NCBI GenBank assembly: GCA_029987235.1
Contig: DALTWF010000039.1
Coordinates: 1-12,349, forward strand
DNA from: Methanocorpusculum sp.
GTDB taxonomy: Archaea; Halobacteriota; Methanomicrobia; Methanomicrobiales; Methanocorpusculaceae
DNA: 12,349 nucleotides
Reading direction: 5' to 3'
The notes under the pieces were generated by a model that was not told the origin of the DNA, ran no database searches, and was given only the letters and a program-made list of their open reading frames with translations. Positions within the stretch are counted from its first letter, which is position 1; every line of letters begins with the position of its first letter. A program made the position numbers and the translations under genes. This document shows, piece after piece, positions 6,212-12,349 of this stretch.

Positions 6212-6475
6212 GTAACTATTCACCCCGGTGATTATTCTCTCTCTTTTTTGTTTAATTATCTCCCCCACGAAAGCCACCACGAAAAATACCACGAAAACCA
6301 CGAAAAAATAGTTTCAGATACTCCTTGCTATTCAAAATGATGTTGTAGAATCACACCGAATCTTTCGTGTATTTCGCTGATTTTCGTGATTTACATTTTT
6401 TCGTGGTTTTCGTGGTGATTTTCGTGGGGGAGATACTTCACTTCCACCAGAGAAAAAAGAGGGGTGAATAGTTAC
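6212..6475. repeat. 264-bp imperfect inverted-repeat element (MITE-like or bidirectional terminator)
   Basis: The ends are perfect 15-bp inverted copies: GTAACTATTCACCCC (6212-6226) and its complement (6461-6475). Further in, 6257-6272 pairs perfectly with 6420-6435 (16 bp, core TCTCCCCCACGAAA), and 6289-6309 with 6395-6415 (21 bp). The left arm holds an extra repeat unit of about 9 bp between the last two blocks. The unpaired centre (about 6310-6394) has no convincing ORF. The element fills nearly all of the 278-bp gap between the convergent trmI and helicase genes, ending two bases from the helicase stop. AC flanks both ends, possibly a 2-bp duplication or chance. It encodes no transposase, so it would be non-autonomous if mobile. 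Confidence 0.8.
6244..6249 (+). terminator. T6 tract after trmI
   Basis: Six T about 45 bases past the trmI stop, inside the left arm of the inverted repeat. It is matched by an A6 run (6452-6457) in the right arm, which reads as T6 for the opposing helicase transcript. The pair could end both convergent transcripts. Confidence 0.4.
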
Positions 6476-6477
6476 AC

Positions 6478-9087
6478 TTACTCCCTCTTCTTTTTCACAA
6501 TGCCGACCGGTTTCGGATTGTCATTATCGATTTCCACCGTTGTCCCGATAAGATATGCGTTCATGCGGTCGATTGCCTCGCGGTTCTGCGTATCAGCCAT
6601 GACCGCCTGCTGATAACAGGAATATGCCGTGTCCCGGTCGCCGCGCAAATCATGGACTTTGCCCAGTTCGACAAGGGCGCGGCTGTCTTTGGGTGATGTT
6701 TCAAGATGACCGGACAGAATTTTGAGCGCTTCATCGTATTTACCGCTCCTGCGCAGGTCAATACCGTATTCGACCGCGTCCCAGTCGTTTGCCGGCCGGC
6801 GTTTCGGCGGCGGGATGTATTTGTTTGCCTCCTGCTTTTTACGCTCAATACGTTCCTCCATTTCGCGTGTCGCCCGTTTCGGCTCGACCCGCTCCGGTTT
6901 TGCGGATTCCCGGCGCCTGCGGTCTGTCTCATGCTTTGACTCGGCATGTTCCGCTTTGCGTTTTGCAACCCAGGCGGGTTCTTTGTCCGCCTTCGGCTTG
7001 TTGTCTTTAATCCACACTCCCTCTTTCTTTTCGGATGATTTACGCTCTTCGCGGCGCTTTTCCTTGCTGCGCTCTTCATCAAGGGCGGCAAGTTCGGCGA
7101 TGATTTCAAGCGGCTCATCCATCACGCGCACCAGTTTATCGATTTCAAGCAGGCGTTCCATGCCGATGAAATGCTCTGCCATGACTTTTCCGAGCGGGGA
7201 CAGTTCCAGCGTATTCTGGTTCTTTTTCACAAGCCTTGCCTTTTGCAGGTCTTCCAGAGGGTCTGCACCGGCACCAACCATAAGACTGCCTATTTTTACA
7301 ATATCCGCCTCGCGTCCGCGGGCAACTACAGCATTAGCCGCAAACTCCTCGGAAGTCTCCTCGATTTCATAAACCGGTGCCACTTCTTCCATTTCACCTT
7401 TCAGGATCTGAAGGGCAATTTCCTCCTCGGTGAGTTTTGTGTCGCGTGAGTATGATGCGCCCGGTTCTGCTAAAATCACCACACGTCCGATATCATGGAA
7501 ATCCGGTCTTCCGGCGCGGCCCATCATCTGATGAAACTCCTGCACGGAAAGCCAGTTGATACCCATGGCAAGCGCATCGAAAATGACCTGGCTTGCCGGG
7601 AAATCAACACCGGCGGCAAGAGCAGCCGTTGTTACTACGCAGGCAAGTTTTCCTTCTTCGAACTGTTTTTCCACAGCGCGCCGTTCCTGAGACGTTAGAC
7701 CCGCGTGATACGGTGCTGCGGTTTTGCCGATTGCCTCAGCAATTGTGTGACATCTGCTCCGGGCGTTTGTGAAAACAATCGTCTGACCCTTGTAACCCTT
7801 GGACGAAACCTTATTAAACTCTTCAAAGACCAGTTTTTTGATATACGGTACCTTTGAATCATGCTCGGTGAAGATTAAGTGGCGTTCCAGCGCGACCGGC
7901 CGCTCTGTGTACGAAACAAGTGTAGCACCGAGTTTTTTGGCAAGCATATGAGGCGAACCGATTGTTGCTGAAAGGTAAAGGAACTGCGCTTTGGGTGCTG
8001 CGTATTTGAGGCGGGCAATTAACCCGTCCAGACGATGACCGCGGTCAGGGTCTTCAAGCATCTGAACCTCATCGATAACCACCGTGCCGATATTTTTCAG
8101 ATTGGTTCCCTTGCGCATGAGATTGTCCACACCCTCGTACGTACCAACAACTATTCCCCCTCCGCTTCCGCGGTTGCCGACCGGTCGCGTTTCCGGCAGA
8201 TTCAGACGCGACACACCTGTCATTACGGAGGTAGTGGTGATTTTTTCATATTTTTCAGAAAACCGCTCGTATTTCTGGTTTGCAAGTGCTACCAGCGGAA
8301 CTAAAAAGAGCATGCGGCCGCGTTTTTCGAGATAGTTTTTAAGACCCGCCATCTCGCCGATGAAGGTTTTACCTGATGCGGTTGCCGCAACAATCAGGAG
8401 GTTTTTGCCGTAAAGAAGGCCTGATTCGACCGCGCGCTGCTGTGCGGGCATAAGGGTTTCAACGCCGCAGACATCAACAAACTCACGCGGCAGCGCGAGA
8501 TTTTCAATCCGTTCGGTCGGTACGACTTCGTCTGCTTCCAGACAGTCGAACATGGTTTTATTTGTATCAAGCGAATCCGGCTGCAGAATGGCAAGAACCA
8601 TGTCAAGGTCGCGGTATTCTTCAAGAAGTGCTTCAATGTGTCCCTGCGTGCGTTTGCCAAGCCGCTTGATATGCGCAAGTTCACGGCGCAGTTCGCGTTT
8701 TGCGCAGTCAAGACAGACAAATTCCTTGCCGCAGCGAACACGTGTCTGTTCGTTTAACTCCGTCAGCCGGTCGTCAAACATACAGGTGCGGCACAGGGTT
8801 ATTTTTTCCCACGGAATCTGCATTGACCGCAGGAAATCCTGAAATTCCGGCAGTGTCTCGGTTAATTTTACCGTGCCGTTTGCGCGCAGAACAGTAATAA
8901 ACTCCTTGGTCGGTGTTTTCTGGACGTGCGAAGTCCCCGGGCGGCGCACGAAAAATTCAGACGGCCTCATGCCTTTGGACGTCTGTTCGAGCTCCACTGT
9001 TCCGACGTGCTTTATTTTGCCCTGTTTTGAATCATCGCAAAAAAAGACTTTGTACCCCTTTTTCCAGGGCTGTACTATTGTTGCCAC
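6478..9087 (-). CDS. Ski2-like superfamily 2 helicase with zinc knuckle, charged linker and TPRs
   Basis: 869 aa. The N-terminal domain (1-200) carries a five-Cys cluster: C99, C102, C119, C125 and C128. Helicase motifs follow: I ATASGKT (235-241), Ia LVPLVALANQK, Ib GTYEGVD, II DEVQ (339-342), III SAT (373-375), V TTAALAAGVDFPA (486-498) and VI QMMGRAGRPD (520-529). Motif II ends in Gln rather than the common His. A winged-helix-like part (about 555-660) leads into a strongly charged linker (about 670-760) and two TPR-like helical repeats (about 767-835). I recall this architecture as an archaeal family with an uncharacterised N-terminal domain (DUF5814); that name is from memory. It probably remodels RNA or DNA, substrate unknown. 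The start is GTG, with GGTGA eight bases upstream (9096-9100). It directly abuts the regulator gene, without gap. Confidence 0.88.
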   Translation of the reverse strand: MATIVQPWKKGYKVFFCDDSKQGKIKHVGTVELEQTSKGMRPSEFFVRRPGTSHVQKTPTKEFITVLRANGTVKLTETLPEFQDFLRSMQIPWEKITLCRTCMFDDRLTELNEQTRVRCGKEFVCLDCAKRELRRELAHIKRLGKRTQGHIEALLEEYRDLDMVLAILQPDSLDTNKTMFDCLEADEVVPTERIENLALPREFVDVCGVETLMPAQQRAVESGLLYGKNLLIVAATASGKTFIGEMAGLKNYLEKRGRMLFLVPLVALANQKYERFSEKYEKITTTSVMTGVSRLNLPETRPVGNRGSGGGIVVGTYEGVDNLMRKGTNLKNIGTVVIDEVQMLEDPDRGHRLDGLIARLKYAAPKAQFLYLSATIGSPHMLAKKLGATLVSYTERPVALERHLIFTEHDSKVPYIKKLVFEEFNKVSSKGYKGQTIVFTNARSRCHTIAEAIGKTAAPYHAGLTSQERRAVEKQFEEGKLACVVTTAALAAGVDFPASQVIFDALAMGINWLSVQEFHQMMGRAGRPDFHDIGRVVILAEPGASYSRDTKLTEEEIALQILKGEMEEVAPVYEIEETSEEFAANAVVARGREADIVKIGSLMVGAGADPLEDLQKARLVKKNQNTLELSPLGKVMAEHFIGMERLLEIDKLVRVMDEPLEIIAELAALDEERSKEKRREERKSSEKKEGVWIKDNKPKADKEPAWVAKRKAEHAESKHETDRRRRESAKPERVEPKRATREMEERIERKKQEANKYIPPPKRRPANDWDAVEYGIDLRRSGKYDEALKILSGHLETSPKDSRALVELGKVHDLRGDRDTAYSCYQQAVMADTQNREAIDRMNAYLIGTTVEIDNDNPKPVGIVKKKRE

Positions 9088-9888
9088 TTATTCTTTCACC
9101 AAATCGTGTATTGCATAGGACAATCCTGCGGTTTCAAGCCGTTTCAGGAAATCGGTAAACTCCTCGTCGACAACGAGAATCAGACAATGAACCCCGTGGA
9201 AAGCCGCTTCGATTACTCCTTCGCGCGCGCCGAAGAACATGTCCGTTTTTACTCCTGCGTGCTTTAAGGCAAGATAAGCCTCAAGACCGACTGCGGCGAC
9301 AATATCTGCGTGTTTTGCAAGTTCAATGACTTTCTCTGTTACAACCGCGCGGGAACCTCCGCGCTCGATTCTCGGCACTTTTGCAACATCAACGGAACCT
9401 TCTGTGTGTTCAATTATGCCCGCCAGGCGCGCAACGCCTACGTCATCGCCTGCTTTTGCGTCTTCTGCAACCATGCCCATTGCGGTCTGGGGTTTGCGTC
9501 CGGCGTAAAGCCAGCCGTCTTTCATATATACACCGACGGAATCTCCTTTTTTCAGGTCACAGTCGGCAATTGCCGCCCAGGTTACAACCTGATGGATAAT
9601 GTCGCGGCGAACATGGCGCGCGTAGCTTTCAAGGAGTTCGGAGTTGTTTAACACCCATTCCACGCCTTTGTGGGTGATGTAGTATCTCCCGCGGCCTTCT
9701 GCGCTGATGAAACCGTCTTCTGCTAAAACGCGCACATATTCCGAGATGGCCTGAGGGGTTACTCCCAGTTTATCGGCGATTTCCTGCTGGCGCACGGACG
9801 GCTGATGTTCGGCAATTTCCACGAGAACCTGAAATCTGGTGGTTTCCCGTTTGCTTCTGAGGATATTGGTGAGTGGGTCTTCGGGCAT
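9088..9888 (-). CDS. Winged-helix transcriptional regulator with archaeal C-terminal effector domain
   Basis: 266 aa. Residues about 17-78 form a MarR/ArsR-like winged helix: QQEIADKLGVTPQAISEYVRVLAEDGFI is helix-turn-helix, followed by a wing GRGRYYITHKGVEWVL. The rest is not DNA-binding. Residues about 112-160 look beta-rich (LKKGDSVGVYMKDGWLYAG, then AKAGDDVGVARLAGII). Residues about 180-262 look like an alpha/beta fold (ADIVAAVGLEAYLALKHAG, then CLILVVDEEFTDFL). I recall an archaeal family with this C terminus (possibly DUF7839), with no known ligand. The ATG has no Shine-Dalgarno and lies about 22 bases from TATA-like sequence, so the mRNA is probably leaderless. It heads an operon with the helicase and diverges from hypF; the dyad between suggests autoregulation. 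Confidence 0.82.
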   Translation of the reverse strand: MPEDPLTNILRSKRETTRFQVLVEIAEHQPSVRQQEIADKLGVTPQAISEYVRVLAEDGFISAEGRGRYYITHKGVEWVLNNSELLESYARHVRRDIIHQVVTWAAIADCDLKKGDSVGVYMKDGWLYAGRKPQTAMGMVAEDAKAGDDVGVARLAGIIEHTEGSVDVAKVPRIERGGSRAVVTEKVIELAKHADIVAAVGLEAYLALKHAGVKTDMFFGAREGVIEAAFHGVHCLILVVDEEFTDFLKRLETAGLSYAIHDLVKE

Positions 9889-9890
9889 GA

Positions 9891-9919
9891 TACAAATACC
9901 TATACTTATATTATTTGTA
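9891..9919. promoter_or_regulatory. Inverted repeat around shared TATA in the regulator/hypF gap
   Basis: TACAAATA (9891-9898) and TATTTGTA (9912-9919) are perfect inverted copies, 21 bp apart centre to centre, about two helical turns. Between them lies TATACTTATAT, the best TATA-like sequence for both divergent genes: about 22 bases from the regulator ATG and 35 from the hypF ATG. A dimeric winged-helix protein bound here would cover both promoters. The regulator encoded alongside is the obvious candidate, by inference. Confidence 0.6.
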
Positions 9920-9944
9920 AGTCTATAATTTTTTAGTTATCTAA

Positions 9945-12176
9945 ATGAAGTCTGGCAGGATAGTGATACGCGGTATTGTACAGGGGGTGGGATTCCGCCC
10001 GTTTGTCTATGCCGCGGCAAAACGGTGCGAAATATGCGGAAGCGTGATTAATCACGGAAGCGAGGTGGAGATTTTTGCCACCGGCGCGCGGTTTGATGAA
10101 TTCGTTGAAGCCGTTTCCAAAGGACCGAAAATGTCTGTCATCGATTCCGTGACTGTGGATTGCGTACCTGAAAACTGGGCTTCGCCATCGGATTTTACTA
10201 TTCTGCCAAGCAAAGACGGGGCGCGTTCGGGTTTTATTCCTGCAGATATTGCTACCTGCGAGTACTGTCTTGCAGATGTGATGAATCCAAAGAGCAGGTA
10301 TTTCGGCTACTGGGCCACTTCATGTACAGACTGCGGGCCGCGCTATTCGGTTATTCATGCGGTGCCTTATGACCGCGAACGTACTGCGATGAATGAGTTT
10401 CCCAAATGCGCCGCGTGTGAAGCGGATTATACTAATCCGCTTGACCGCCGCCACCATGCGCAGACCATCGCATGTGAGCACTGCGGGCCGCAACTTTCGC
10501 TCTTGAAAGGAGACGGAACCGATTGCGGCATACCGCAGGCAAACATCATAAAAAAGGCGGCGGAACTCTTGGACGCCGGAAAAATCCTTGCGATTCGCGG
10601 CGTAGGGGGATTTCATATCTGCTGCATCGAATCCGCGGCAAAACGTTTGAAAGACCAGCTCGGACGGCCGAATCAGTCTTTGGCGGTAATGATGCAGCCG
10701 GAAACCCTTAAAGATTTCGTGGTCGAACCAAGCGAAAAGGAGTGGGAACTTCTGAAAGGACCGGTTCACCCTATTACCATTCTGGACAAACTTGACCCGG
10801 ATTCGCATTTTGAACTGTCGCAACTGCATAATTTAGGTGTCATGCTTCCCTACACCGCGCTGCACCATCTGTTGTTTTCCGTGCTGAAAAGCCCGCTTTT
10901 AGTTATGACAAGTGCAAATGTGCCGGGGACTCCTATGATAACCTCAACTGAGGTTATCATCGAAAAAATGGCGGGGACAGTGGATTATATTCTGACGCAC
11001 AACCGGGAAATTGTGAACCGGTGTGATGATTCGGTGGTCCGTGACGGATACCTTATCCGCCTTTCCCGCGGATTTGCGCCCCTCAGAACGAAATTTGACC
11101 TTGGTGCGCGCCAGATTCTTGCGGTCGGTCCGGAACTGAACGCGAATGCAACCATTTACAAGGATGGTTTTCTGATAACATCCCCGCATGTAGGAAACGT
11201 GCGCAATCCGCCTACGGTTGCTTATCTTAAGGAGACAATTGACAAACTGGTTTGCCTTACCGGTGCAAAGCCGGAGATTATCGCACACGACCTGCATCCG
11301 CAGTTTCTGAGTACGCGTCTTGCGCATGAAATGGCTGAAGAGTCGGGCGCGCAGCTGGTCGCGGTTCAACACCACCGGGCGCATATCGCGTCAGTGACAT
11401 GTGATGAGGTCGCGGGTATAGCGATTGACGGTGTCGGTTATGGTGATGACAAAACTATCTGGGGCGGTGAAATATTGTGCGGTTCGCCTGCGCTCGGCTA
11501 CGAGCGGTCAGGTCATCTCGAAGCTGTTGTTATGCCAGGCGGGGACCTTGCGGGAAAATTCCCGGAGCGGATGCTTTACGGCATCCTTCCCGATGAAGAA
11601 ACCCGCGCACTTCTTTTTGAGCGGGGCTGGGATGAGGGCTCGCTCAAAATTCTGTCGCAGATGACTGCAAAGCGCTTTAACTCTCCGCTGACTTCTTCCA
11701 CCGGCCGCGTACTTGATGCGGCAGCAGCGCTTCTTGGCATCTGCCGCGAAAAAACCTATGACGGCGAGCCTTCGATGATACTTGAGGCATATGCCGCGCG
11801 CGGTGTTGCGCAGCCGATGGAAATCTGCATTGATTCATCCGGCGAAGCGGATGTTCTGATGACTTCCGCCCTTCTGCGCGAGGCGCGGGAGATGGTGGCA
11901 GATGGTTTGCAGATTGCTGATATCGCAGCCTCGGTACAGACCACTCTTTCCAGGGGAATTGCAGAACTTGCCGTTCTTTCGTGCGGGCGCCGCGGACTGA
12001 AATCCGCCGCGCTTTCCGGCGGGGTTGCAATCAATCGTTCCATTCGTGAAACGATTATTGAAACGCTCAAATCGTCCGGAATCGACTGTATTCTCAACCA
12101 GAGGTATCCGTTCGGCGACGGCTGTATCTCCTGCGGTCAGGCAGTTATTGCGGCTCATCAGGCAGGGAGGATGTAA
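9945..12176 (+). CDS. hypF: Carbamoyltransferase HypF, [NiFe] hydrogenase maturation
   Basis: 743 aa. HypF uses carbamoyl phosphate and ATP to carbamoylate the C-terminal Cys of HypE, the source of the cyanide ligands of [NiFe] hydrogenases. The domain order is complete. An acylphosphatase domain has GIVQGVGFRPF (10-20). Two zinc knuckles have Cys at 105, 108, 127, 130 and 155, 158, 177, 180, exactly the family spacing CX2C-X18-CX2C-X24-CX2C-X18-CX2C. A YrdC-like domain (about 200-385) has ILAIRGVGGFHICC. A Kae1-like domain (about 390-735) has HHRAH (476-480), DGVGYG (495-500) and SGGVAIN (691-697). The methanogen would need it for F420-reducing and related hydrogenases. No other hyp genes are next to it. 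No Shine-Dalgarno; short or absent leader. Confidence 0.97.
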   Translation: MKSGRIVIRGIVQGVGFRPFVYAAAKRCEICGSVINHGSEVEIFATGARFDEFVEAVSKGPKMSVIDSVTVDCVPENWASPSDFTILPSKDGARSGFIPADIATCEYCLADVMNPKSRYFGYWATSCTDCGPRYSVIHAVPYDRERTAMNEFPKCAACEADYTNPLDRRHHAQTIACEHCGPQLSLLKGDGTDCGIPQANIIKKAAELLDAGKILAIRGVGGFHICCIESAAKRLKDQLGRPNQSLAVMMQPETLKDFVVEPSEKEWELLKGPVHPITILDKLDPDSHFELSQLHNLGVMLPYTALHHLLFSVLKSPLLVMTSANVPGTPMITSTEVIIEKMAGTVDYILTHNREIVNRCDDSVVRDGYLIRLSRGFAPLRTKFDLGARQILAVGPELNANATIYKDGFLITSPHVGNVRNPPTVAYLKETIDKLVCLTGAKPEIIAHDLHPQFLSTRLAHEMAEESGAQLVAVQHHRAHIASVTCDEVAGIAIDGVGYGDDKTIWGGEILCGSPALGYERSGHLEAVVMPGGDLAGKFPERMLYGILPDEETRALLFERGWDEGSLKILSQMTAKRFNSPLTSSTGRVLDAAAALLGICREKTYDGEPSMILEAYAARGVAQPMEICIDSSGEADVLMTSALLREAREMVADGLQIADIAASVQTTLSRGIAELAVLSCGRRGLKSAALSGGVAINRSIRETIIETLKSSGIDCILNQRYPFGDGCISCGQAVIAAHQAGRM
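10935..10960. repeat. 26-bp near-perfect palindrome inside hypF
   Basis: Two perfect 12-bp inverted arms (10935-10946 and 10949-10960; first arm ATGATAACCTCA) are separated by two bases. It lies in the YrdC-like domain, encoding around MITSTEVII. The reading frame is intact. It could be chance, a cruciform or hairpin, or an intragenic protein-binding site. Confidence 0.7.
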
Positions 12177-12200
12177 CAATCTTTATATTCCAGAAGGTTC

Positions 12201-12209
12201 AATATATTA
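12201..12209 (+). promoter_or_regulatory. TATA-like box for tRNA-Val
   Basis: AATATATTA is centred about 25 bases before the tRNA 5' end, the usual archaeal TATA-to-start distance, implying a very short 5' leader. A second candidate, TTTATATT (12182-12189), would give a leader of about 20 bases. Confidence 0.5.
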
Positions 12210-12229
12210 GAGCACATAGGTGCGAACTT

Positions 12230-12303
12230 GGACTCGTGGTCTAGCTGGCTATGACGTCGCCTTGACATGGCGGAGGTCGAGGATTCGAATTCCTCCGGGT
12301 CCA
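12230..12303 (+). tRNA. tRNA-Val (anticodon GAC)
   Basis: A cloverleaf folds by eye. The acceptor stem is GGACTCG with CGGGTCC (one G-U pair). The D arm lies between positions 10 and 25. The anticodon stem TCGCC/GGCGG (one G-U pair) encloses loop TTGACAT, giving anticodon GAC. The variable loop is short. The T stem GAGGA/TCCTC encloses TTCGAAT. The discriminator base is A and CCA is not encoded, as in many archaea. No intron is seen. It reads GUC and GUU valine codons. Confidence 0.95.
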
Positions 12304-12321
12304 CTTTTCTTTTGTTGTTTT
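12304..12321 (+). terminator. T-rich tract after tRNA-Val
   Basis: Several runs of three to four T (CTTTTCTTTTG, then GTTGTTTT) follow the tRNA at once, typical of an archaeal U-tract terminator without a hairpin. Confidence 0.55.
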
Positions 12322-12349
12322 GAAAGTAAAAAAGAAGGTTATTCCTTAT

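Noticed and set aside
6336..6380. Possible C/D box sRNA in the centre of the inverted repeat (ATGATGT ... CTGA)
   Set aside because: The C box is imperfect and no internal D'/C' pair is present; the spacing does not fit an archaeal C/D guide. The match lies in low-complexity repeat DNA.
6265..6428. Possible CRISPR array from the repeated CACGAAA units
   Set aside because: Units are 7-10 bp, nearly contiguous, degenerate and in both orientations. There are no uniform spacers and no cas genes nearby.
6722..7372. Long + strand open frame of 216 codons opposite the helicase gene
   Set aside because: Ser/Arg-rich antisense shadow of the charged linker and wing region. The helicase frame carries clear motifs and TPRs.
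8559..8566. A TATTTGTA half-site like that of the regulator dyad, inside the helicase gene
   Set aside because: Single 8-mer in coding sequence without a partner half-site; expected by chance.

Overview
The window looks like chromosomal DNA of a euryarchaeal methanogen. Archaeal-type genes fill it: ribosomal protein L15e, the RNase P proteins Rnp3 (Rpp30) and Rnp2 (Pop5), a homomeric NAC, an archaeal RecJ-like DHH nuclease and HypF. Promoters carry TATA-like boxes, several genes look leaderless, and tRNA-Val has no encoded CCA. HypF implies [NiFe] hydrogenases. Gene order and the roughly even base composition suggest Methanomicrobiales, possibly Methanocorpusculum; that assignment is inference.

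Layout. (1) Positions 1-1758: a tiny 3' end of a + strand gene may lie at the left edge. It faces the minus-strand operon rpl15e-rnp3-rnp2, which joins a large-subunit ribosomal protein to two RNase P subunits. A hairpin with a UUCG loop sits in the rpl15e leader region. (2) 1875-3233, minus: nnr, which repairs hydrated NAD(P)H. (3) 3294-6199, plus: an overlapping cluster of DHH nuclease, PUA-domain protein, NAC and tRNA m1A methyltransferase. It shares a short divergent promoter region with nnr. (4) 6200-6477: a convergent gap almost wholly filled by a 264-bp imperfect inverted repeat with 15-bp perfect ends and many CACGAAA/TTTCGTG units. (5) 6478-9888, minus: a two-gene operon of a winged-helix regulator and a large helicase with a zinc knuckle, a charged linker and TPRs. 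(6) 9945-12176, plus: hypF, divergent from the regulator. (7) 12230-12303: tRNA-Val(GAC).

Most genes serve RNA processing, translation and genome upkeep. The least familiar part is the regulator-helicase operon. The 56-bp gap between it and hypF holds an 8-bp inverted repeat around TATA-like sequence, so one regulator could control both its own operon and hydrogenase maturation. The repeat element in the convergent gap and that dyad are the two non-coding signals most worth following up.
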